In this document: positions 1 to 7,438 of the stretch, in pieces
How positions within the stretch are numbered: position 1 is the first letter of the stretch
Layout of the letters: each line of letters starts with the position of its first letter
From: Pelagibacteraceae bacterium TMED124
GTDB taxonomy: Bacteria; Pseudomonadota; Alphaproteobacteria; Pelagibacterales; Pelagibacteraceae
Direction of reading: 5' to 3'
DNA: 22,996 nucleotides
Assembly: GCA_002171275.2 (NCBI GenBank)
Contig: NHFZ02000006.1
Coordinates: 1-22,996, forward strand
The notes under the pieces: generated by a model
The model's input: only the letters and a program-made list of their open reading frames with translations
Databases searched by the model: none
Told to the model about the DNA's origin: nothing
Position numbers and translations under genes: made by a program

Positions 1-585
1 ACAATATTTAAATCTTCGCCAGAATTTAATTATGATAAAAATAATATATCTTTAGTTATGCTTAAAAATGCACATATTGTAATTTATCCAATCAACAAAA
101 AAGGAGAATTAAATGTTGTTTGTATAGTACGTCAAAAATTATCTAATAATATTGATTTGAAAACACTAATGAAAAAAGAAATACTTTCACAAAATAAAAA
201 TTTAGAAATTCTTTTTGAGAACCAATTAAAATATTGGCCAATTTATATTTCAAAAAAACCTTCAAAATCAATTTATGAAAATTTATTTTATCTTGGAGAT
301 GCTTTTTATACCTTTTCTCCTACTATGGCCCAGGGTGCTTCCCAATCTATCGAGGCTGCTAATGAATTGTTTAATTTATTATCTAAACACAATAAACGTA
401 CATTAGATCTTTTTTTCAAACATAGATTAAAGAGAACAAAAATAATTAATCGAAGATCTAAATTGAACCATCATGTATTCCATTTTTCTAATCCAATTTT
501 AAAAAAAATTAGAAATGATTCTTTAAAAATTCTGTTAAAAAATAAAATTTTTTTAAATAATTATATTGGAAAAGTTTATAATTAA
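1..585 (+). CDS. FAD-dependent monooxygenase (UbiH/salicylate-hydroxylase-like), C-terminal part
   Basis: The reading frame is open from the first base, so this gene begins upstream of the window and only its last 194 residues are visible. They carry the second FAD-binding motif of flavoprotein hydroxylases, GDAFYTFSPTMAQGAS at about visible residues 99-114, where a GD pair binds the ribityl chain of FAD. The form AQGAxxxIEAA is closer to the salicylate-hydroxylase branch than to classical UbiH (GQGxNxGxxD). The segment HIVIYPIN, about 75 residues earlier, matches the substrate-domain strand of that branch. The N-terminal Rossmann dinucleotide fold lies outside the window. In a streamlined genome the likely role is an aromatic-ring or ubiquinone-precursor hydroxylation, but the substrate cannot be read from this fragment. 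The stop codon abuts the ccrM stop on the other strand with no gap. Confidence 0.8.
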   Translation, partial: TIFKSSPEFNYDKNNISLVMLKNAHIVIYPINKKGELNVVCIVRQKLSNNIDLKTLMKKEILSQNKNLEILFENQLKYWPIYISKKPSKSIYENLFYLGDAFYTFSPTMAQGASQSIEAANELFNLLSKHNKRTLDLFFKHRLKRTKIINRRSKLNHHVFHFSNPILKKIRNDSLKILLKNKIFLNNYIGKVYN

Positions 586-1656
586 TTAAGTATTTTTTGA
601 TATTAATCTCTGTCTTAAATTATCTATAGAAACCGAATTGCCTCTTATATTGCAATACCAATAAGTCCAGCCGTTATAACTTTCCGTTCCCATAATTTTA
701 GCCGCAACTCTGTGAATTGATCCTTCATTACCATTATATTTTAAACTTCCATCAGCCATTATCTTTGCATTAAATTTCTTTTTTTGATCAAATAAAATTG
801 ATCCTGGTTTGATTATACCCATTTCAACTAGAGACCCAAAAGGTATCCTTGGCTTAGACTTATTATTCTCTATTGTATCAAGATAATTATCCTCAATAAT
901 TTTAGTTTGGTTTATTCTCTTATTAGCTGCACTAAAATATTTTTTATCTTTTTCGACGCCAAAATAAATTCTACCTAGTTTTTTCGCTACAACAGCTGAA
1001 GTTCCTGTACCTAGAAATGGATCACATATTACATCACCTTTCTTAGTTGTTGCTAATATAATTCTATGTAATAAGGCCTCAGGTTTTTGTGTTGAATGAA
1101 TTTTTTTTCCCTTCTTTTTTAATCTTTCTTTTCCGTTACAAATAGGGAGTGTCCAGTCAGATCTCATTTGTAAATCATCATTTAAACATTTTAAGGATTG
1201 ATAATTAAACGTATATTTTGATCTTTTATTTTTTGATGCCCAAATCAAAGTTTCATGTGCATTTGTAAATCGCGTTCCTTTAAAATTTGGCATTGGGTTA
1301 TTTTTTCTCCAAATAACATCATTTAATATCCAATAATTTAAATTTTGTATGTGGTACCCAATTCTAAAAATATTATGATATGTTCCAATTACCCAGATAG
1401 AACCATTATCTTTTAAAATTCTTTTGCATTCTTTTAACCATTCTTTGGAAAAGTCATCGTAATGTTTAAAATTTGAAAATTGATCCCACTTATCATTTAC
1501 TCCATTTACTTTACTATCATCAGGTCTTTTTAATTTTTCCCCTATTTGCATATTGTAAGGAGGGTCAGCAAAAACTAAATCAAAACTTTTATCTGGAATC
1601 TTTTTTAAAATTTCTAAAGAATCGCCATTCACAATACTGTTAAAAAATTTTGTCAT
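586..1656 (-). CDS. ccrM: CcrM-type adenine-N6 DNA methyltransferase (GANTC)
   Basis: This 356-residue protein is an adenine-N6 methyltransferase of the beta class, with the catalytic DPPY motif at residues 31-34 ahead of the SAM-binding motif FLGTGT at 214-219. The length is close to Caulobacter CcrM (358 aa). Residues about 270-351 form the C-terminal DNA-binding extension typical of alphaproteobacterial CcrM, with LVEMGIIKPG, YNGWTYWY and SIDNLRQRL. Family knowledge says it methylates GANTC as a solitary, cell-cycle-linked enzyme, and no restriction partner is seen here. It is the last gene of the minus-strand group udg-rnhB-ccrM, 80 bp after rnhB. That gap holds its own likely promoter and two GANTC sites, with a third inside the first codons. 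The convergent upstream gene ends at the adjacent base. Confidence 0.93.
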   Translation of the reverse strand: MTKFFNSIVNGDSLEILKKIPDKSFDLVFADPPYNMQIGEKLKRPDDSKVNGVNDKWDQFSNFKHYDDFSKEWLKECKRILKDNGSIWVIGTYHNIFRIGYHIQNLNYWILNDVIWRKNNPMPNFKGTRFTNAHETLIWASKNKRSKYTFNYQSLKCLNDDLQMRSDWTLPICNGKERLKKKGKKIHSTQKPEALLHRIILATTKKGDVICDPFLGTGTSAVVAKKLGRIYFGVEKDKKYFSAANKRINQTKIIEDNYLDTIENNKSKPRIPFGSLVEMGIIKPGSILFDQKKKFNAKIMADGSLKYNGNEGSIHRVAAKIMGTESYNGWTYWYCNIRGNSVSIDNLRQRLISKNT

Positions 1657-1663
1657 TTATTTA

Positions 1664-1711
1664 ATTCAACCCGAAATTGAATCTACCGTCAAATTTTTTT
1701 TTTAAAAAAAA
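1664..1711 (-). promoter_or_regulatory. Candidate ccrM promoter with A/T tract and GANTC sites
   Basis: On the minus strand I read a -35 TTGACG at 1692-1687, a 17-bp spacer and a weak -10 TTGAAT at 1669-1664. Immediately upstream is an uninterrupted A/T tract (1694-1711, ten T then eight A on the plus strand) that could act as an UP element or a bend. GATTC at 1679-1683 lies in the spacer. A second GANTC (1713-1717) is just upstream of the tract. The -10 is only 8 nt before the ATG, so a transcript from it would be essentially leaderless. The -35 is good; the -10 assignment is uncertain. Confidence 0.45.
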
Positions 1712-1736
1712 CGAGTCTATTGTGTGCTTTGTATTC

Positions 1737-2306
1737 TTATTTGGACAAGATATTGTGTACGGGACTATAACTTTTCCTGTGGTAGTTTGTGGCCCCAAAT
1801 TTTTTTAATGCCCCTAGATGTTGCCAAGTGCCATAGCCGAAATTTTTATGCCATTTGTATTCTGGAAATTTATTTCCCAATTTTATCATGTAAAGATCTC
1901 TATATACCTTTGCCACAATAGATGCTGCAGAAATACATTTAATTTTTTGATCTCCTTTAATTATTGTTTTGGAATTTTTAATTTTTTTTGGTGCATGAGT
2001 GCCATCAACTAAAAACATATGTGGTTTTTTTTTAAGTTTTATCATCGATCTTTTCATTGAAAGTAATGTAGCATTAAAAATATTATATTTATCAATTTCA
2101 TTTACAGATGCTGAACCAATTGCATACCATGAGTTTTTTTTAATATATTCTGCAATTTCTATTCTATCTTTAAACTTTATAGTTTTAGAGTCTTTTAGAA
2201 ATTTTCTATTAATAGTCTTCTTTAAAATAAGTGCACACGAAATAACTGGACCAGCCAAACAACCTCTCCCAACCTCATCTACACCTGCGATAATTTTATT
2301 ACTCAT
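1737..2306 (-). CDS. rnhB: Ribonuclease HII
   Basis: RNase HII cuts RNA-DNA hybrids and removes single ribonucleotides misincorporated into DNA. The N-terminus AGVDEVGRGCLAGP is the family signature. The four metal-binding acids are all visible: D10 and E11 in that motif, D101 in LVDGTHAPK and D119 in IKGDQK, followed by the conserved AASIVAKVYRD (residues 127-137). At 189 residues it is near the usual length of about 200 and looks complete. The start ATG overlaps the last 8 bases of the udg reading frame (ATGAGTAA arrangement), so the two are probably translationally coupled. Placement beside ccrM is, from memory, also seen in other alphaproteobacteria. Confidence 0.95.
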   Translation of the reverse strand: MSNKIIAGVDEVGRGCLAGPVISCALILKKTINRKFLKDSKTIKFKDRIEIAEYIKKNSWYAIGSASVNEIDKYNIFNATLLSMKRSMIKLKKKPHMFLVDGTHAPKKIKNSKTIIKGDQKIKCISAASIVAKVYRDLYMIKLGNKFPEYKWHKNFGYGTWQHLGALKKFGATNYHRKSYSPVHNILSK

Positions 2307-3024
2307 TTAATTTTATTCGTAAATCAGAAATTTTTTTTCTAATCATTTTTAAATCTTCCCATGCTTGTTTTTTTTGATCAGGTTGCCTCATTAGAAAAGC
2401 AGGATGGAACGAAGCAATAACCTCAGGATGAGAATTGCCTATTTTTTTATTTACCCATTTACCTCTAGCTTTAGAAATTACTATCTCATTACCTATAATT
2501 GCATTAAGTGCCGTACTTCCTAACAAAAGAAGAATTTTAGGGTTAATCAATTCAATATGTTTTATAAGAAAAGGGAGATATCTTTGAATTTCCTCATCTG
2601 TTGGCTTTCGATTCATTGGAGGTCTGAAATTAACTACATTTGAAATATAAACATTTTTTCTATTAAGCTTAATTGACTCCAACATTTTATCTAGCAGTTT
2701 TCCAGCACGTCCCACGAAAGGTTTTCCCTCTTTGTCCTCATTAGCTCCAGGACCCTCACCAATAATCATTATTTTGGCATCAGGATTCCCGTCAGAAAAA
2801 ACTAAGTTTGTTGCGCTTTTTTTTAATTCACAATTTTTAATAGAATTTATTTTATTTTTAAGGCTTTGGAGGTTTTCGAATTTGTTTTTGTTCAGAGATT
2901 TTTCGTTATTTCCAGTTTTTTTCTTATATCTATTAATAGAATTCTTGTCGTAAATAGCTTCATTATTTATAAGTTTGTGGTAAAATTTGCTTTTAATATT
3001 TTTAATAACTATTTTGTTTTTCAT
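2299..3024 (-). CDS. Uracil-DNA glycosylase, family 4-like (without full Fe-S ligand set)
   Basis: The protein excises uracil from DNA and starts base-excision repair. It has the family 4-type glycosylase core: motif A GEGPGANEDKEGKPF at residues 89-103, VGRAGKLLDKML next to it, and the second active-site motif HPAFLMR at 207-213. The first 60 or so residues are a lysine/asparagine-rich extension, as in other alphaproteobacterial members. Classical family 4 enzymes bind a 4Fe-4S cluster through four cysteines. Here only C65 in KNCELKK lies at an expected position. The other expected sites read Ile (first), Phe (NFRPP, 133) and Tyr or a neighbour (QRYLPF, about 149). It heads the minus-strand group with rnhB and ccrM. 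Its start codon is only 5 bp from the start of the divergent TPR gene. Confidence 0.88.
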   Translation of the reverse strand: MKNKIVIKNIKSKFYHKLINNEAIYDKNSINRYKKKTGNNEKSLNKNKFENLQSLKNKINSIKNCELKKSATNLVFSDGNPDAKIMIIGEGPGANEDKEGKPFVGRAGKLLDKMLESIKLNRKNVYISNVVNFRPPMNRKPTDEEIQRYLPFLIKHIELINPKILLLLGSTALNAIIGNEIVISKARGKWVNKKIGNSHPEVIASFHPAFLMRQPDQKKQAWEDLKMIRKKISDLRIKLNE

Positions 3025-3029
3025 TTAAT

Positions 3030-4730
3030 ATGAAATTTTTTGTTTCTTCGATTAAAATTATATTATATACCATCATTTTTCTAGGTATATTTAATTTATC
3101 CTATGGAAGAACCACTCAATTCAATCAAAACGCTAAAAGTATATCGAACTATTTTTCCGGTTTAATTTCTTTTGATAATTTTAATTATACTAGTTCTAAA
3201 GGGTTTTTCAAAAAATTAGACGATTCACAAGTTAATAATAAAAAATACTCCTCGAGATTTATTCAATCTCTTATAAATTTAGGAAAACATCAAGAAGCTT
3301 ACAGATATTCAAAAAAATTAGAAGATAAAAAACAATCTAATTTTGAAAGTAATATTTTTTTAGGTTTATATGAATTTAAAAGACAAAATTATAAAAAATC
3401 AGAAATTTATTTCAAAAAACTCAAATCGCATTTAATTAATGATCCAGTTTCCAATATGTTGCTTGTGTCGTTAGATGCGTGGACACAAATATCCCAAGTC
3501 AAAAACAAAGATAGCTTAAATCTACTTAATTATTCAAACAATGCTTATGCAAATTTACAAATTTTACAGAAAGCTTTTGGTAAATGTTACATCTCAAGCA
3601 ACACCATGGAAGAAGACTTTAAATCAATTATTGAGAATGAAGAATATAATTTTTCAAGATATAATTTTTTCATTTCAAATTATTATTTTAATAAAAATCA
3701 AAAAGTTAAAGCTCTAAACCTGATAAATTCTGCGTCAAGTAAATACCCGGGAAATTTACTAATTAATCAGTATAAAAAAGCTTTACAAAATGGAGAAAAA
3801 AATAAAAACGTTTTTAATTGTCAAAATAGTTCAGACATATTGGCAGAGACACTCTACATTTTAGCAAACATATTATCTTCTCAAGAAAATTACCAACTAT
3901 CAAATTTTTACATTAATTTATCAAAATTTTTGAATTCAAATTTTATATCTTATGACTCATTACTAGCTGAAAACTTTTTTGTTTTGGAAAGGTACAATGA
4001 TGCAAAAATTATTTATAAAAAACTATTTAAAGGAGGTTCTGTTTATAAGTGGTATGCTGGAAAAAAAATTGCCCAAATGATGGATAAACAAAAAAAAACA
4101 GGATCAATTAATTTTTTAAGGAAAATATACAACGATATTCAACCGGGCATATATGAAAAATTTGATTTTGCAAATTTTTTGAGAAATAAAGAAAAATATG
4201 ATGAGTCAATAAAACTCTATTCAGAAATTTTATTAAAAATTAAATTAAATCACGAGCTATATCCTAGCGTTTTGGAAAGAAGAGGTATGGCTTACGAAAG
4301 AAATGACCAATGGAAGCTAGGAGAGAAAGACCTTCTTGATTCTTTAAAAATCAAACCAAACGAACCCTACGTTATGAATTATCTTGCTTATAGCTGGGTT
4401 GAGAAAAATAAAAATATTGAAGAAGCATTAGAAATGTTAAGGGATGCAAATGATCTAAAAAAAAATAATGGATATATTACCGATTCTCTTGGTTGGGCAC
4501 TATTTAAATCAAAATATTTTTTGGAGTCAAAAAAGTATCTCGAGAAAGCTATTATTTTAATGCCAAGAGATCCGGTAATAAACGATCACTATGCAGATTG
4601 CCTTTGGATGAACAATTATAAAATTCAAGCCAGATACTATTGGAACAATGTTTTGCTTTTTGAAAGTGCTGAAAAAGATTTAAAAGAAAAGGTTAAACAA
4701 AAAATTATTTTTGGTTTGTCAAATACCTAA
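3030..4730 (+). CDS. Secreted tetratricopeptide-repeat protein, function unknown
   Basis: This 566-residue protein opens with a clear signal peptide: a Lys-containing start MKFFVSSIKI, a hydrophobic stretch to about residue 23, then a probable cleavage near SYG (24-26). There is no lipobox cysteine, so it is probably periplasmic or loosely outer-membrane associated. The rest is helical with tetratricopeptide-like units. The clearest run covers about residues 410-540 (ERRGMAYERNDQWKLGEKDL, MNYLAYSWVEKNKNIEEALE, TDSLGWALFKSKYFLESKKY). Earlier units are more diverged. Such repeats bind proteins, but no partner is evident. Its position directly before ispE (12 bp) is one I recall from other alphaproteobacteria. 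No Shine-Dalgarno sequence precedes the ATG, and the signal peptide supports this start. Confidence 0.85.
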   Translation: MKFFVSSIKIILYTIIFLGIFNLSYGRTTQFNQNAKSISNYFSGLISFDNFNYTSSKGFFKKLDDSQVNNKKYSSRFIQSLINLGKHQEAYRYSKKLEDKKQSNFESNIFLGLYEFKRQNYKKSEIYFKKLKSHLINDPVSNMLLVSLDAWTQISQVKNKDSLNLLNYSNNAYANLQILQKAFGKCYISSNTMEEDFKSIIENEEYNFSRYNFFISNYYFNKNQKVKALNLINSASSKYPGNLLINQYKKALQNGEKNKNVFNCQNSSDILAETLYILANILSSQENYQLSNFYINLSKFLNSNFISYDSLLAENFFVLERYNDAKIIYKKLFKGGSVYKWYAGKKIAQMMDKQKKTGSINFLRKIYNDIQPGIYEKFDFANFLRNKEKYDESIKLYSEILLKIKLNHELYPSVLERRGMAYERNDQWKLGEKDLLDSLKIKPNEPYVMNYLAYSWVEKNKNIEEALEMLRDANDLKKNNGYITDSLGWALFKSKYFLESKKYLEKAIILMPRDPVINDHYADCLWMNNYKIQARYYWNNVLLFESAEKDLKEKVKQKIIFGLSNT

Positions 4731-4742
4731 ATTTTTTTATAA

Positions 4743-5603
4743 ATGAAAACTCATTTTTTAAAATCACCTGCTAAAATAAATCTATTTTTAAAAGTTGGTA
4801 AAAGAATTAAGAGAAAAAAACATCATAATATTCAGTCTTTAATTTTTTTAACAAGTCTTCATGATGAAATTTTAATTAAAAAAATAAAAAAAAATAAAGA
4901 TATCGTAAAATTTACAGGCAGATTTAGTAATAATATTATGAGAGTCAACAATACAGTAAGTAAGTCTATGTATTTGTTGAGAAAAAAGAAATTAATAGAT
5001 AATAAAACAAAATATCAAATAACTATAAAAAAAAATATTCCTGTTTTTTCAGGTTTGGGAGGAGGATCAAGTAATGCTGCAACAATCATAAAACACTTCT
5101 TAAAAAAAAGGAAAATTTCAAAATATAATACCAATTTTTTTTCAAAATATTTAGGATCAGATTTTAGAATATTTTTAAAATCAAAAAAAATTTTTCAAGA
5201 AAATCTTTTAAAGGTTGAAGAATTTAATGGAAATTACAATTTTTATTTTTTAATTGTTTTTCCCAATCTAAAATCTTCAACTAAAGAAGTTTATTCGAAA
5301 TTTAAAGAACATGAGACATTTCACAAGAAGCATCAGTATAAAAAAATTTCTAAATCAGAATTTGTTCAAAAAGTTAGGCTAGAAATAAATTCATTAGAAA
5401 ATACTGTTATTTATAAATTTCCAATTTTAAGAAACTTATTAGAAAAAATGGAGTTAATAAAAAACTGTCAATTTTCACGAATTACCGGATCAGGATCGGC
5501 ATGTTTTGGTCTATTTTTGAATAAAAAAGATGTAACATTAGCTTTGAAAAGTATAAAAAGGAGTTTTCCTGCATTTTGGTGCGTTGTCTCTAAAACTATT
5601 TAA
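4743..5603 (+). CDS. ispE: 4-diphosphocytidyl-2-C-methyl-D-erythritol kinase
   Basis: IspE phosphorylates CDP-methylerythritol with ATP in the MEP pathway to isopentenyl diphosphate, which feeds ubiquinone side chains and undecaprenyl carriers. The protein is a GHMP kinase of 286 residues. The substrate lysine is K11 in SPAKINLFLKVG, the ATP-binding glycine loop is SGLGGGSSNAAT at 103-114, the catalytic aspartate is in LGSD (D140), and the C-terminal loop is RITGSGSACFGLF. The usual DGYH segment is altered to KKHH, keeping the histidine. Start ATG at 4743 follows the TPR gene by 12 bp, so the two are probably cotranscribed. After the stop there are 33 bp, mostly A/T, before the tRNA. Confidence 0.95.
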   Translation: MKTHFLKSPAKINLFLKVGKRIKRKKHHNIQSLIFLTSLHDEILIKKIKKNKDIVKFTGRFSNNIMRVNNTVSKSMYLLRKKKLIDNKTKYQITIKKNIPVFSGLGGGSSNAATIIKHFLKKRKISKYNTNFFSKYLGSDFRIFLKSKKIFQENLLKVEEFNGNYNFYFLIVFPNLKSSTKEVYSKFKEHETFHKKHQYKKISKSEFVQKVRLEINSLENTVIYKFPILRNLLEKMELIKNCQFSRITGSGSACFGLFLNKKDVTLALKSIKRSFPAFWCVVSKTI

Positions 5604-5614
5604 ATTTGTTTTTT

Positions 5615-5620
5615 TATGAT
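5615..5620 (+). promoter_or_regulatory. Candidate -10 element for tRNA-Gln
   Basis: TATGAT lies 16 nt before the first base of the tRNA, a good -10 match at a suitable distance. No convincing -35 is seen 16-18 bp upstream. The element sits inside an A/T palindromic stretch (T run, GATATATC at 5618-5625, A run to 5633), which could also help end ispE transcription. Both readings are tentative. Confidence 0.35.
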
Positions 5621-5636
5621 ATATCAAAAAAAACCT

Positions 5637-5710
5637 TGGGGCGTAGCCAAGCGGTAAGGCAGTGGTTTTTGGTACCACCATCCTAGGTTCGAATCCTAGC
5701 GCCCCAGCCA
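5637..5710 (+). tRNA. tRNA-Gln (anticodon UUG), CCA encoded
   Basis: The sequence folds as a standard cloverleaf. The acceptor stem TGGGGCG (5637-5643) pairs with CGCCCCA (5700-5706). The D-arm is GCC/GGC. The anticodon stem GTGGT/ACCAC encloses the loop TTTTGGT (5667-5673), with anticodon TTG at 5669-5671 reading CAA/CAG. The T-arm CTAGG-TTCGAAT-CCTAG has the canonical TTCGA. The discriminator is G (5707), as expected for glutamine tRNAs, and the 3' CCA (5708-5710) is encoded. The gene for the CCA-adding enzyme starts 8 nt further on the same strand. Confidence 0.96.
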
Positions 5711-5718
5711 AATATTAT

Positions 5719-6960
5719 ATGATGTTTATAAGCAGTATCAAAAAAATTTTATTTCCATTTTATAAAGAACAAAAAATTAAAGAAATTTTTAAAATATTAA
5801 ACAAGAACAATAATAACGCAATGCTCGTTGGAGGTTGTGTTAGAAATTATTTAAGCAAAAAGGAAATTGTAGATATAGATATAGCTACAGTTTTTTCCCC
5901 CGGTGAAATAGTAAAAAAATTTTCAAACAGTGGCTTCACACTTGTTAAGACCGGGATTAGTCATGGAACTATAATTTTATGTAAAGACGGAAAAAATTTT
6001 GAGATTACAACACTAAGAGAAGATATCTCCACAGACGGTAGACATGCAAAAGTTTTGTTTACAAATGATTGGGAAAAGGATTCTGCAAGAAGAGATTTCA
6101 CTTTTAATGCTATCTATCTTGATCAAAATGGAAAATTTCTTGATCCACAAAATGGAATTAAAGACTTAAAAGAAAAAAAAATTCGTTTCATTGGCGATCC
6201 CCAAAAAAGAATTCAAGAGGACTATTTAAGAATTTTAAGATTTTTAAGGTTTTCTATAGAATATAAAGATTTCAATATAGATGAAAATACAATTAAAATT
6301 ATTAAAAAAAATCTTAACGGAATATTAAATCTTTCAAAAGAGCGAGTTTATAGCGAACTATATAAGATTTTAAAATTAGATAATTTTAGAGATATATTTT
6401 TAAATAGTGATCTTTATGAGATTTTTAAGATCATTTTTCCAGAATTAAAATATTTTGAAAGATTGAAGCACATTAAAGATGAAATATATAATAAATATTT
6501 GAAATCTGATCCGCATTTGATTTTAGCTTTATTATTAGTTGATGATAAGGACAATCATTTTTATTTTTCACATAAATATAAAGTATCGAATTATCTAAAA
6601 GACAAATTAAATTTTGTTGGCAAAACTTTTTTAGAAGCTCAAAAAGACAAAAACTTTTTTAAAAAAAATCTAAAAAAAAATATTTTTTACCATGGAAAAA
6701 AAAGAATTTTATCTTTAAGTAAATTTTATTTCATTTATCACTATAAAAATAATAATAAAAATTTACAAATTATATTAGAAGAAGTTAATTCTATTAATAT
6801 TCCTGAGTTTCCAATCACAGGCAAACATCTTCTTGATAAAGGAATGAGAAGTGGAAGAAGAATCGGTGAAGTATTAAAAAAAATCGAAAAACATTGGATA
6901 GAAAATGATTTTAATTTAAACGATGAAGAGCTGACACAATTAATTAAAAAATATATTTAA
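5719..6960 (+). CDS. cca: CCA-adding tRNA nucleotidyltransferase / poly(A) polymerase family
   Basis: The enzyme adds or repairs the 3' CCA of tRNAs. The class II nucleotidyltransferase head is clear: MLVGGCVRNYL at residues 35-45, the metal-binding pair D52 and D54 in VDIDIAT, FEITTLRED, the RRDFTFNAI motif, then IQEDYLRILRFLRFSIEY. The C-terminal PITGKHLLDKGMRSGRRIGE segment is typical of alphaproteobacterial CCA enzymes. I chose ATG 5719, where a second ATG follows at 5722 giving 413 or 412 residues. The same frame is open back to a GTG at 5662, but that lies in the anticodon arm of tRNA-Gln. No Shine-Dalgarno is present. The gene is 8 nt behind the tRNA, so it is probably read as a tRNA-mRNA transcript. 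It ends 1 bp from the convergent greA stop. Confidence 0.93.
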   Translation: MMFISSIKKILFPFYKEQKIKEIFKILNKNNNNAMLVGGCVRNYLSKKEIVDIDIATVFSPGEIVKKFSNSGFTLVKTGISHGTIILCKDGKNFEITTLREDISTDGRHAKVLFTNDWEKDSARRDFTFNAIYLDQNGKFLDPQNGIKDLKEKKIRFIGDPQKRIQEDYLRILRFLRFSIEYKDFNIDENTIKIIKKNLNGILNLSKERVYSELYKILKLDNFRDIFLNSDLYEIFKIIFPELKYFERLKHIKDEIYNKYLKSDPHLILALLLVDDKDNHFYFSHKYKVSNYLKDKLNFVGKTFLEAQKDKNFFKKNLKKNIFYHGKKRILSLSKFYFIYHYKNNNKNLQIILEEVNSINIPEFPITGKHLLDKGMRSGRRIGEVLKKIEKHWIENDFNLNDEELTQLIKKYI

Positions 6961-6975
6961 TTTAAATATATTTAA
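6949..6975. repeat. AT-only palindrome shared by the cca and greA 3' ends
   Basis: Two copies of AAATATATTTAA (6949-6960 and 6964-6975) sit 15 bp apart. Each has a self-complementary AAATATATTT core, so together they form a near-perfect inverted repeat across the convergent stops. Both proteins therefore end in Lys-Tyr-Ile-stop encoded by the same codons. It may serve as a weak bidirectional terminator hairpin, but there is no G or C in the stem. Confidence 0.5.
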
Positions 6976-7438
6976 CTTCCAAAATTTCATAATTTTTTTC
7001 TCCAGAGGGAGTTTTAACTGATATTAAATCTTTTATACTTTTTCCAATTAAAGACTTTCCAATTGGTGACTTAAAATATATTAAGTTTTTACTTACATCC
7101 GCTTCATCTTTGCCAACAATTTTAAATTGATTTTCTTTTTTATTTTCAAGATCTTTTACTGAAACGGTTGATCCAAAAATAATTTTACCGTTATTTTCTA
7201 TTTTGGTTACATCTATGACGTTTGCTCTAGCAATAACATCGTTAATTTCCATAACTCTTCCTTCAATATGACCCTGTTGATCTTTGGCAGCATGGTATTC
7301 AGCATTTTCTTTTAAATCACCATGAGCTCTAGCTTCAGCTATTGCAGCAACAACTTTTGGCCTTTTATTTTCCTTCAGATCTTTAAGCTCTTCTTGAAGT
7401 TTTTTCAATCCCTGAACTGTAATTGGCTCTTTTTCCAT
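6962..7438 (-). CDS. greA: Transcription elongation factor GreA
   Basis: GreA enters the secondary channel of backtracked RNA polymerase and stimulates cleavage of the nascent RNA. At 158 residues it has the family length. An N-terminal coiled coil spans about residues 8-75, with the catalytic acidic tip D41 and E44 in GDLKENAEYH, and a C-terminal FKBP-like domain contains SPIGKSLIGK. The start ATG follows the hemF stop directly (stop TAG at 7441-7439, ATG at 7438-7436), so the two genes are cotranscribed and probably translationally coupled. A weak GGAAA before the hemF stop could serve as ribosome-binding site. The stop is 1 bp from the convergent cca stop. Confidence 0.97.
   Translation of the reverse strand: MEKEPITVQGLKKLQEELKDLKENKRPKVVAAIAEARAHGDLKENAEYHAAKDQQGHIEGRVMEINDVIARANVIDVTKIENNGKIIFGSTVSVKDLENKKENQFKIVGKDEADVSKNLIYFKSPIGKSLIGKSIKDLISVKTPSGEKNYEILEVKYI

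Noticed and set aside
1694..1711. T10-A8 tract as an intrinsic terminator for rnhB
   Set aside because: There is no loop and no G/C stem. Its place just upstream of a -35 fits a promoter-associated A/T tract better.
1999..2310. Plus-strand open frame over rnhB
   Set aside because: It is fully antisense to conserved RNase HII motifs; its hydrophobic residues follow from complementing Lys/Asn codons.
5662..5718. GTG-initiated N-terminal extension of cca
   Set aside because: It starts in the anticodon arm of tRNA-Gln. The ATG pair at 5719/5722 lies just after the tRNA and fits the family N-terminus.
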